From assembly GCA_025331565.1 (NCBI GenBank), contig JAFREQ010000045.1, positions 1,860,001 to 1,924,000 on the forward strand: a DNA stretch of 64,000 bases, given 5' to 3'. The notes below the pieces were generated by a model. That model saw only the letters and a program-made list of their open reading frames with translations, made no database searches and was not told the origin of the DNA. Shown one piece after another: positions 48,416 through 58,864 of the stretch; position 1 is the first letter of the stretch; the number at the start of each line of letters is the position of its first letter. Made by a program: the position numbers and the translations under genes. Source of the stretch: Holacanthus passer. Taxonomy: Eukaryota; Chordata; Actinopteri; Pomacanthidae.

Positions 48416-48774
48416 GTAAGAGGGTTCACTGGGTGACGCTATGGTGGAGGCTCAATCTCTTGTAAAGGGCTCAACCCGCTTCCCGCTGGGGGCCCGGACA
48501 GATTTACGACCCGGCAAAATGAAATGTTAAAGCAGAATGTTTTGAAGAGCCGGAAACTTGGGCGTCGACGTATCTGCATGTGTCTTCTGTGCTTGAACTT
48601 ATTAAAACAGCTTGTGTAGATACTGTAATATAAGCAAAAATGTTAGAATCCTGTCGTTAGTAAGAACTTTGAGATTAATGCAGAAATATATACGTTTTCG
48701 TACACTGTCGCCCCCTGTGGTGGCAACAAGTAAACGCAGTGTTGTTTGAAACTACAGCAAAGACGACATGATGA
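48416..48774. other. unique non-coding sequence, no gene seen
   Basis: 48420-48530 is G+C-richer (CCCGCTGGGGGCCCGGAC). Nothing else identifiable. Confidence 0.35.
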
Positions 48775-49095
48775 CAGTGGTGGAAGAAGTACTCTGAGTA
48801 TAATACCACAGTGTAGAAATACTCTGCAAACAGTAGAAGTCCTGCATTAAAAATTTGTCCCATTTGATAATGATAAAAATTATATGATGTATAAATACAT
48901 GTACATTCATTTTTTTATATACCGCTGGGTGGCTGGCGAATTTCAATAAGGGATTAACAAAGTGGTATCTTGATCCATGATAATACGTCATAATTTATTA
49001 CTCCATTCTATTTTGCATTATTAATCTGAATCAGCAAGGTAACTCATAACTAAGTTATCTAATAAATACAGTGGAGTAAAAAGTACAATATGTCC
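48775..49095 (+). mobile_element. hAT-like MITE (CAGTGGTGGAAGAAGTACT), right end truncated
   Basis: The left end CAGTGGTGGAAGAAGTACTC is intact and is followed by GAAATACTCTGCAAACAG, GTAGAAGTCCTGCATTAAAA and, further on, TACAGTGGAGTAAAAAGTAC. This is the same family as 29452-29605, in a longer form. The matching ACCACTG right terminus is not present after 49095, so the copy is truncated or decayed. It has no coding content. Confidence 0.8.
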
Positions 49096-50296
49096 CCAGA
49101 ATCACTAGAGTTGACGTATGAATCTCATAGTATGAATCATCACATCACATCTGAATCCCCTTTCTTCATCTAACAACATATTTCTACCTTTTGATCGGCA
49201 TTGGTACATTGGTTTCGTTTTCAATACATGAAACAGAAAACGCATCATGTCCTCTGCAACCACTCTGGTTTGATTTCGACTTCGTCTGCCCAAAGCAATG
49301 AGAATAAACTGCGACACATGGACAGTAAATCCAAGTAAATGTCTTGACAGTGTTAACGCTTCACAATGCAAACATAACATACAGACAGAGCTGAAATGAA
49401 TTATAGATCAAAAACCAGCTTTCTTGTGTGTTTCTCCTCTGATCATAACTGAACAGAGTGTCAGTGTGGACTATTTTACTGTTGTGTTCATCAACGCTAG
49501 TGATGTTACAATATGTTTAGCCGTCTGGTATTAATCCTTTAAAAAATGAATGCCAAAGCCAACATTAATAATAATAATTTGAAATTAACAGCAAATTTCA
49601 GCTCATGTTTTGCATTTTGGGGGGAGGGGTCGCCCTTTGTTTACATTAGTTTTACAGACTGTGCCTTTAAATATACACACAATTATTAAGATTAAGTATT
49701 TGCGTGTTATTATAATATGACGTTCATGTCCAACACACTCTATTTATACCACTAAAATGTGTATATGTTTTATCGTAATATAATATTTGATACTAGACTA
49801 TAAAGCAGAGCCTGCTGCTTCACGCTCCACACTCAGTCGGTTCCTGATCAAAAGCTCCTGAAAACACCTCCACTGGCCCGTGGGGGACAGCAGTCACACT
49901 CACATGAATATTTGACAACCCATCAAAGACATGTGAACAAGGTAAAATGCAAAAGAGGCTACTTATAATTATCAGGGGCGCTTTTTGCCCCCTCATTTTA
50001 CAGGCTTTTTATGAACCTTCAAGGGCACTTTTACCCGGAGCTCTTGTTAATTACTGACCCTGGTTAGTGTGTGTATGCGTATGTAAATGTCTTTTTGTCT
50101 GATTTCTTCACTTATCATGCAGTCTAGTTATCAGATAACAGTCTAAAAGCTCCGCAGTCTCTCTGACAGACGCTGGTCACAGTGCAGCGGGATGAATTTT
50201 GCTGATACGTACAGGATTTCACTCAGGTGTGAACTTTGAACCGGAGGAGAGCAGGGCTGGTTTTCAAACTTTTGAATGAGGGGAGCGGGCGCGGTT
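49096..50296. other. unique non-coding sequence, no gene seen
   Basis: 49568-49580 is a short AAT run. 49614-49630 is G-rich. AT-rich elsewhere. No exon supported. Confidence 0.4.
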
Positions 50297-50425
50297 TGTG
50301 GTTGTTCTGTTGTTGCTTTGCGTCTCTGTAGTCGTGTTGCATCTCCTTGTGGTTATTCATAGTCTCTTTGTGGTAATTTTTGTGTCTCTCTCTCTCTGTT
50401 GTCATTTTGTGTGTCCTTATTTGAG
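50297..50425 (+). repeat. degenerate tandem array, inverse orientation of the 32.2 kb array
   Basis: Units such as TTGTGGTTGTTCTGTTGTTGC, GTCTCTGTAGTCGTG, CTCCTTGTGG, AGTCTCTTTGTGG and TTTTGTGTCTCTCTCTCTC are the reverse complement of the ACAAAGAGACAC-type array. The small ORFs inside are artefacts. Confidence 0.75.
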
Positions 50426-50429
50426 TGAA

Positions 50430-50515
50430 ATGACTGAAACGATTAATCCATTATCAAGACAGTTGGCAGTTAATTTTCTTTTGATTGACTGATTGATGAA
50501 TAGACAAATTGTTGT
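50430..50515. repeat. GATTAATC...GATTGACTGATTGA dyad repeat
   Basis: GAAACGATTAATCCATTATC, AGACAGTTGGCAGTTAATTT and GATTGACTGATTGATG resemble a common fish repeat built around GATTAATCGA dyads. It directly abuts the tandem array at 50297-50425, giving a composite low-complexity block. Confidence 0.55.
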
Positions 50516-50924
50516 AGCTGTATCACGTCATACAGAGGCTCTGGGGTCCCGAGGTCTGTGCCCAGTAGGCTCATTCACTAATCCATCCATGAAACTCATA
50601 AGTCAACTACTTATCACTTTGTGACTCTGCTCCTCCTCCCTCAGGGCAGAGGCTTGTACTCACAGAACAGAGTAACACGAATGACGTCGGAGGGTCAAGT
50701 TTGTGGACAGTGCAGGTCAGGGCTCAGCTGAGGTGGCCTTAAGCCCGAAAACCCTGAGCTGAGAGTTATTTCAGTCCAAAATTAGTAATGAGATGCATAC
50801 TTGTGTGCACGGCAGAGACACAGAGGGCCCTTCATGTACACAGCATCCCCGAGTCTCCTCCTCTGTGAGCTAACACAGCCGGCCATTCACTGTCTGTCAC
50901 ACTGCAGCACATGATCCTCACACC

Positions 50925-51130
50925 CACAGCTCTCCTAATCAGCCTATTTATGAACACGGTGGCATATAAAAAAGACATTTCGTCTCGGGGCTCTGACTGC
51001 GCACAAAGACGATAATTGATTTATTCAGTTTAAATAATAAAAGCTTCTTCATGAGGTCAAGGGCGTTATTCCCCCAGAGTCATCACTGCGGATGGAGTCA
51101 TTTACAGAGCGTTGAATCATCAAATGTTCT
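50925..51130. promoter_or_regulatory. possible conserved enhancer-like block
   Basis: Unique sequence with CCTAATCAGCC, a MEF2-like CTATTTATGA (50944-50953), CGATAATTGATTTATTC, TTTAAATAATAAAAGC and GTTGAATCATCAAATG. No repeat and no open exon. I infer an enhancer. Confidence 0.25.
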
Positions 51131-51397
51131 CTCTTAGTTGACCTTTTCCTGCTGCTGCATCCAATCGCTCGCTAGTAAAAGAAGAAACAGCGAATTAATT
51201 TCAGACGCGGCGGAGTTGCGCTCCCTGAAATCTGTCTTTTTTTGGGCCTGAGCTGTCATTTGTGGATGCACATGATTCTATGCTGCTGCTCCAGAGCTGT
51301 ACTCATCCTGAACAACAGGCGCTATATTAGATGGGAGATGCCTGAAACGCCACTGCGCTGGAAATTACAAGCTTTGATCCAATTGTGGTTTCTGTGT

Positions 51398-51420
51398 GAG
51401 AGAGAGAGAGAGAGAGAGAG
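51398..51420 (+). repeat. (GA)n microsatellite
   Basis: About 11.5 GA units. Short ORFs across it read poly-Arg/Glu or poly-Leu/Ser and are artefacts. Confidence 0.95.
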
Positions 51421-52736
51421 TTTGAACTGTTTTCTTGTCATCACAAGATCTCTGCCCATCAGATCACTAACAAGCACAGTGGGTGGAGAGAGCAGCTGCC
51501 TCGCTTTATTCTCGTTGTCTCCACGATGTCTGAGAGTCCGCAAGTCAAGTGAGCGTTCCTAATTGAATAAAATGGATGGATTAATGTGGTTGCACTTTTG
51601 TATTAAATAAGGAAGTCCTGTGATGTCATGTTTGATGGAAAATCGGCAGATCTCTGATTTGTTGTCAACGTTGGCTGTCAGTAGATTTCATGCTCTCTGA
51701 ATCACAGCAGCCTGCTCAGACAAGAAGTGAAGTATTGGTGAAATTACTGGAGACAAATTTGCATGTGACCTGAAAAGCCCACACACACTCATGCCCTAGA
51801 AACCCTTTTTTGCACTGAGGTTTCCCAAACTTCATAACACTGAAATTCGTCACAGGCACGTAACAAGGTACAAGGTACATAATGTTAGAAATGAAGAGCA
51901 ACTGGTGCATCTGTTTACAGTGCAGCCAAACAAACTCAGAGTGTTTTGATAAAGAAGTCAGTCAAAAATAACTGAAACTGATGAGCTGGAGGTTTGCAGC
52001 CTGTCTCGTTCCATTCATCCCTGCAATATTTAAAACTGAGTGAGTGATTTTTAACATCACGGTCTGTGCTAACCTCGATGTCACTACACTGCATTTTTTG
52101 TGGCTGCTTCACAATAAAAGCCTCCTGATGCACATTTAATGTGAAGCGGCAGCAGTAGGAAGTGCTCACTTTGCATAAGCAGTAACTTAGTGCAGCTCTG
52201 AGACAGTAAGGCTGATATCAGTGAGATAAAATTAGAAACCGTTAACACACAAATTATAGGTATCTAATCTGACTGAGGCACTGTAGTCGCGGATTCCACC
52301 ACTAACAACTACAGAGACTACAAAGACAAAGAGACTACAAGAAGAGGTAACTACTAAATCTAAATACATTGTATGGCTATTGCAGAAAATGTGTGGACAA
52401 TAAATAGTATCAAACATTTTGGGATTTGATTTCATAAAAATCTTAACCCGTTATGCTTCTAAGGAGGATTTATAGATGTTAACAAATATATTAACAGATA
52501 CTTGAAAATGTCTTTTGTTTATATTCTTTACCAGGTCACAAATAGGATGTTGAACCAGCCCGATCATGGAAGCAAAGTCTACAAAGCTAAATACTTTCCT
52601 GCTCGTCTGTGAAGTGAATCTTTCTCCAGTAAACTTCAAAAGACTCGCTCATTAATAATTCTGATTTAGGAGCTGGTCCGCTTGATATTTGCAATTCTGA
52701 TAACCGTTGCTTGAACTGCAGGAGAGGACAGGAGAT

Positions 52737-52762
52737 GGGAACGGGGAGATGGGTTTTGGGGG
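52737..52762 (+). other. canonical G-quadruplex motif
   Basis: GGG, AAC, GGGG, AGAT, GGG, TTTT, GGGGG: four G runs with loops of 3, 4 and 4 bases. More G-rich sequence follows to about 52790, so alternative folds are possible. Confidence 0.8.
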
Positions 52763-54819
52763 AGGTGGTGGTGATTTGGGGAGGTGGGAGGTGTCTACTA
52801 CTGCAACATTTCCCAATTATACCTCAAAATGCTGACACCCTCTGCAGCCCGTGGGAGTTCACAAATCCCCACAAATATCCCCTAAATTATTCTTAAACAA
52901 ATTGGTCTGTGTGTTCTGTGGATGCATATTTCATGCACCTTCAGTAATTTATTAAGGTTAATCCTGTATATTAACCTCTGGCTCATTATGTGAGGCTGTT
53001 AATTAGCCTGCATAGGAAACATAAAAGCTAAAGGAAACCTACAAAAAGTAAGTGTGCATTTCAAGCAAAGAGGAAACTGCTGTTTTATTTTAGGTCCGTG
53101 CTGCAAAGAATATGCTTTACATTCTGCGAAGACATGACAACCATCGTTCCTAGAAGTGTCAGTGGGGTGATAACATGCAAGGACTGTGGCAAAGCCAAAA
53201 CACATGCACAACATGGCCTCCATTCAAGATACAGATTTTTATAGCTGCAGAGTAAAGTGGTTTACCACATTAAAATTGAGAATATGCATGCTGACTTCCG
53301 TCTGAGAAAGGGTATTATGCAATTTCCTATACTCTTGTGCAACTTAAATGTGAAAGCATGAGTCTGTAGTATCTTTTGGCAATAAAGATAAGTGGCAGTT
53401 TGTGTGTTTGAGCTCAAAAAGCAGCCTTTTCTAATCTTAAATGTCTGAACGGCGAAGGGGACTTTGTTGTTTTCTACATTTCAAATTCCATCAACAGTAA
53501 AACCGGGGTCAGAAAGCAGCTCTGAGAGATGTTAGTTTGCTTAACCAACATTCACACCCATACTGGCTGACCCATTCCCAGGGAGAGACCCAGGAGGGGG
53601 GCAAAGAGCAACGGTGACACCCACTAACACAAACCCAGCAGGTAAACAGACAAGCGAGCTGTGCCATCTTCTCCCGGGCTGTTATGTTAGCCCGTAACAA
53701 CACACTCCACCATAAACACGGAGAATCTGAGGCCAACGAAATGATTCACTGCCTGCAACATGATCGCTCTGTCTTTCCCCTTTCTCATGGCCCTGTCTAA
53801 ATGTCAGCATCTGTGTAAACGCTAAGGTAATTCACTTGTCGGCTCCCTGCTGTTCGCGTGGAAAGAGCAGAGGAAGAATGAATCACTTTCAGTGCGTCCT
53901 CTTGGATCAGCTGCTACTGATGCCTCCGATGTTAATTATTGTTAAAAGATAATCATTCCTGTCATATTCAAATGCTGCGGCGTGTACATTTCTGGTATGC
54001 ACACTGCTGCAGAATTTAAAAGAAAAGTCTTGAGTCAGATGTGACCAATTATTTCCCCTACAGTACAATACACTTACAATGAAGTTTCATTGAGGTTAAT
54101 AAAGTGATATAGTGACTGGATACACACTTTGCTAAGCAGAAGTGAGAGCCTGGCTGACCAGGGGAGGCCCCAAGTCAGACAGTATGATTTCTAAATGGCA
54201 TCTTTATATCGTTTTCACAGCCAGTACATATGCATAAAGAGAGCGCTAACTTCCCCTAACCATGACTCAGAGTGAAGATGCTGAACAACATAGATTAAGC
54301 AAAGCTGAATTTTTCAATACCTATATGGCTGTACATTTTCCACAGACATCAACGGCTGCTCAGTCTTTTTCTCTGAATCCAAAAATACCTTGTTGAGTTT
54401 TATGTGGCAGCTGACATCCTGTCAAAATGCAACCGCTGTCATACATTAAAGATAAACAAAAACATCCATGCAAATGCATCTTCAGAGTCAGTAGTAAGAG
54501 TCATTTATCAGAAACTCAATCCAGTCGCTTACGCTATACAACTGTAACAAAAGGTTACATGTTCAATGCAATTTGTCAGCACGTAGAGAAAAGTATGAAA
54601 CAGCATTTGCCTGGGTTGAAAGTGCTTCAACTTGAGACAAAAAGGGTTTATGATATCAATTCATGAATGTACAGAGGCAAGACGAAGCCAAAGAGGTCTG
54701 GACAAAAATAACAGGAGTTGTTGGTGAGTTTTGAGATCAGTCAGAACCTGCAACACAAACACATTGTAAGTGACCTACAGCTACTCTCTGCACAGTCGCT
54801 AAAGGATCAGACTGTAAAT

Positions 54820-55085
54820 AATGTCATTTTGGGAAATACACTCATTTGCCTTCTTGCTGAGAGTTAATTGAGGAGACTGGAAGTGTGGAGGCGGAGCCAG
54901 GAGGCAATTAGCTTAGCTTAACATAAAGAAGGGGAAACAGCTACCCTGGCCGTCTCCAAAAAAACCCCCCAAACACTTCAAAATACATTTGTATGTCTTT
55001 TGTTTAAAACACACAAACAGAAATGCAAAAACGACTAGTTGTGGTTTTTCGCAGCCAGACGCAGCGACTTCCTGGAGTCTTATTT
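54820..55085 (+). mobile_element. MITE, GCTTAGCTTA family, left two-thirds
   Basis: CATTTTGGGAAATACACTC, TTCTTGCTGAGAGTTAATTG, AGGCAATTAGCTTAGCTTAAC, GGGGAAACAGCTACCCTGG, AAAAACGACTAGTTGTGG and GACTTCCTGGAGTCT follow the order of the family. The right GCTAAGCTAAGC arm is missing and the copy ends abruptly after the GGAGTCT motif. Confidence 0.8.
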
Positions 55086-58000
55086 GTTTACATTTCTGTT
55101 TGTGTTCGGGTTAACAAGTGACCTTTGGATGTGTCAGTATATGCGTTTTGGATCCTGGTTGCATGAAACCACTCTGAGATTGCCTGTAAATTTTCATCTC
55201 TGGGAACCAAGTCGCACAAAATCACCATAAGGATGTTGGAAGTGATTGTCGTGAACTAAATTTTCCCTTATGTGTTGCTCGAAGGTCCTTAATAACCATT
55301 TTCCTTAAAAACTGTCAAGGGCCCATACCAGTCCCTCTAAAAGTGAAATGATTTATGGAACATAAGATGATGGCTGAGCTTATGATGATTGAGGAGAGGG
55401 AGGAGATACCAATACGCATTTTTAAAGACACTATAAGTGATGCACAACTTGTTAGAGAGCATAGATGTGAAGTAGCCAAATGTTAACATAACTCTGTCTC
55501 ATATATTAACGTGACTGAAGCATGAGCTGGTGGAAAAACAGAGACTTATCATTAAAGACGTCGGGAGTCCTGTGGAAAGTCTCATTTGAAACGTTTGATA
55601 GCCAGCAGACTCGTTCTGTACGTATAGACTGACTGACAGTGTTCTGGGATAAATTCCAATTACCACTCCGTCATACATCCACATTAAAATGCAACACGAG
55701 TGAAAAGCTCAGCACTCATGGCCTTGACAGAAACTGTATATCAGCGCCAGGAATGAGGGAGTCTTTTGATACAGAGCGTTGGAAATGCAGAGCGGTTTAA
55801 CTCTATACAATGTGTGACAGCTCTGTATACTGCGGCTTGTTGGGCAGTACGGGCCGCGCTCGCAGCTTTAAATTCACTTTCGGTTGTATCTTCGTTATTT
55901 GTGCCTTCGAGCCAAGCCTTTGATTAAAGACCGCTGTTTAAATTTACGTTGGAACTTTATAGCCTTTTACTGTGCCTTACTGTACCGAATGTTATTTTAA
56001 GGAATCTTTTTAACCCAAACAAAGTGATGGGTTTAAATGAAATAAAAGTGCCTGGCTGGGCACGGAGATCGGTGGAGCATGATTCCTGGAAAGTGCTTTC
56101 CCACGTGTGGGCGGGCAGATCAGTTGGACAGGAGCAAGTAGCAGCCTGTGCTGGTGTTTGACTTAGGAGAGGGCATACTTTTGAACACACTCCTGCCAAG
56201 TTACAGGCACTCAGAGACCTCCCACAGCTGTCTGACTATTTTTTACACCGAGCCTGGGAACGCAGGGTTAGCCGCTCACCTGCAGCAAGTCTGGACACTT
56301 TTTAATCTACAGACTCCGCTTCAGGGAGTTATGGGAAGTATCGTACCTCTGAGATCTGCGCAAAATGGAAAAAGAGATAAAACTGATAATCTGTAGTGAG
56401 GGCGGCTGTATAATATTACTTGATGGGGAGATAACAAAATGCAGTCGCATACAAACATAAAGGCACACGTGTACACACACACACACACACACACACATAT
56501 GTGCACATCGGTGTAGTCAACACGGACCAGATCCTTTAGATAAAGGGATTAAATGACTGGCGGTCTGAGCAGCTATTTTAATTGAAGATTTGCTGATGAA
56601 GACGTACTAACGCTTAATGGGCCTTGTCTATTTTTATCTCACTACACCCTCACTGACCTTTAGTAGTAAAAATACTGTGCTGCTATAGAGTCACAGTAAA
56701 TATATATATCACTTGATGACTGACTTTAATACCATTAAATCAGTTTTATCCTCTGAAATCTGAGCGGCCACATGTAGTGGAAAATACGGGTGCATGCTGG
56801 GATCGACTTGGCAAGACTACCTTTAAATTGAGAAAGCAACAGAGCAAAAGCCAACATTTAGTAGCGGTGCAGTATTTTTGCGTGCAGTTTGACAAGCATT
56901 ATAATGGAAAATTGATTGTTCAAGAACATACTTTGCCTATGCATGAGCTGCATTTGCATTTTTACAGTAACTCTGCACAGGAAATGCGAAGGAGTCTCCT
57001 GTTTTGCCTCCGTTCGTGCATGTATTTGCCAGTGCATTTTGCGAGCTGCAAGTCATCCAGTGTCTGAGGTGGCACCGGGTTCAAAGAGTGCAAATTTGTG
57101 AATGAAGCTCCCTCCTTTTATGGTGCTGGTGGAGTTGTCAAGACAAGAGGAACTTAACATGATACTGCTATGGTTTTCTCTCTTCAGTTTCAGCGAATGC
57201 AGTGAATTTTAAAAAATCACTGCAGCACGAGTTCACTACAGTACATGTCGTTTTTTCCTTTACTGTATTCATGATTCAGCAGCTCATTGTGATAAAGAAA
57301 CCAAACCTTAAAAAAATGCAAATACTGGATTATTTGCTTTTAAATTAAGTTGATGCCTTGCAGTCTGGGACCCATATCAATGAGTAACCAAACATTGTTT
57401 AATGCAAACTCTTCTTATCTCTAATAGTTCCTGTTGGTGATGATTCATACAATTTCTCTCAGCTTTAATGGAGACTCTGGAAACTTTTACTTTTCTATCT
57501 CTTCAGACTGATCATGACCGTTCCCCACTTCCTGAATAATTTTAAAACTGGGTGTATGTATCATCAACTCAACTCAGTTTCAGGTGGTTTGCCCTTCTCA
57601 TGTAATCATGGTTTCACATTTGAGACTTTTGCATGGATGAGTCAGAGAGACACTTTTGTTCTAAATACAAACCAGACTTTGAAAAACCCAGCAGGTTGTT
57701 TGACAACACTTAAAGACATTTCCAGATTCCTCAAAGACTGTCCAACTGGAACAAAAAATATTCTCTAGGCTCCACAATAAAGACAATCTTTGAAGCCATT
57801 TCCTGAGTTGTGACTTGTTTTGCCAACAAAGACTCTACAAAGATTAAAATCATACATTTATCTCCCCTCAGTCATTATTTAGTAAGGTCATTTTATAATC
57901 AGGTAATCTATATTAATCTTATTCTATCTTATCCCACTTTTGTAAATTGCTTATTTAGTCTGATTGGCTCCAAACTAGTTGTCGCAAATCGTGCACAACA

Positions 58001-58113
58001 AGCTCATGTTAAACTCAGATTTAAGGCGATTCAGCCGATGAATGTGAATAAAAGCCTTCTAAGGTCAAACTCAACTTGTCTGTTTAACTTCTAACATTCA
58101 TAGTTTGTTCCAG
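55086..58113. other. unique non-coding sequence, no gene seen
   Basis: Holds the AC microsatellite at 56473-56497. No recognised repeat families and no convincing exon. 55840-55900 is locally G+C-rich. Confidence 0.4.
56473..56497 (+). repeat. (AC)n microsatellite
   Basis: About 12 uninterrupted AC units, likely polymorphic. Confidence 0.95.
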
Positions 58114-58215
58114 GTGGACAGAAAAACAGACGCTTTGCTCTGTGACGGGCGATTAGCGGCATCAGTGAGGAGATTGCTGCCCGTCTGACGGAGGCCACGC
58201 TGGATTTGAACACAG
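58114..58215 (+). other. splice-bounded interval, closed frames (possible non-coding exon)
   Basis: The acceptor is TTTGTTCCAG and the donor is excellent (ACACAG followed by GTAAGTCA at 58216), but all three frames contain stops. If real, it would be an untranslated or non-coding RNA exon. Otherwise it is a decoy. It shows how little splice-site strength alone means here. Confidence 0.15.
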
Positions 58216-58822
58216 GTAAGTCACACCTGATTTCCACAGAATGAACTGCAGCCTGGACCGAGGTTCAGGAGGTGTCAACGAGACCACATGTTTCTCACCT
58301 CCCGGTGTAAAACACAAACAATGCCGCCGCGGCCCAGTCAGAGTGAGGGATTTAGTGAGTGGCAGATTGCTGAATGGGAGCGAGCAGACCGCTGGCGCTG
58401 GTGAACAAACAGAGCAGCCACATCAAAAGGCAGAGGGTGTGAACCGAGGCCGGACCACTGACGATGAGGTCAGACAGTTGGGACGTTTTCCTCAACTGAA
58501 AAGCTCTGGATGATGATTAAAGGAACTTAATACAATGCAAAACAGGATATTAGTTACACTTTTTAATAGATTGTCCCGGGGCATATTTATCATCAGGTGG
58601 TGTGGCAAAGGTAATCCATATAAACTTTTCCAACTTTTGACATTTCATAATCATCACGCACACTGAATAATTCTTTGTTACACTGACTGTGTTTAATGAG
58701 TTTATAAGGTTTACCTTTTTCCACACTGGTTAGTAATTTGCACTTATTCAAAGTGAGAAATGGTTGTAAGAAGTCTGACAAATGAATTTACAAGAACAAA
58801 CAGAATCACATGCACTTTTTTA
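58216..58822. other. G+C-richer unique sequence, no gene seen
   Basis: 58240-58510 is CpG-richer (ATGCCGCCGCGGCCC, GCTGGCGCTGG) and holds a 90-codon forward ORF without recognisable features or splice context. 58510-58820 is AT-rich. Confidence 0.35.
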
Positions 58823-58864
58823 TAGATCTATAATATAATTATTATTATAATTATAATAGATCTA
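58823..58864. repeat. AT-rich palindrome
   Basis: TAGATCTA at 58823-58830 and again at 58857-58864 flanks an almost perfectly self-complementary AT core (TAATATAATTATTATTATAA). The 42-base unit can extrude as a cruciform. Confidence 0.8.

Larger units (their letters stand above)
51131..54819. other. unique non-coding sequence with simple repeats
   Basis: Holds the GA microsatellite at 51398-51420 and the G-quadruplex motif at 52737-52762. About 53920-53990 (GATGTTAATTATTG, AAAGATAATCATTCC) and 52940-53010 (AATTTATTAAGG, GTTAATTAGCC) are AT-rich homeodomain-like patches. A weak acceptor with a GGTGAGTT donor near 54724 frames a short open stretch but is unconvincing. Confidence 0.4.
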
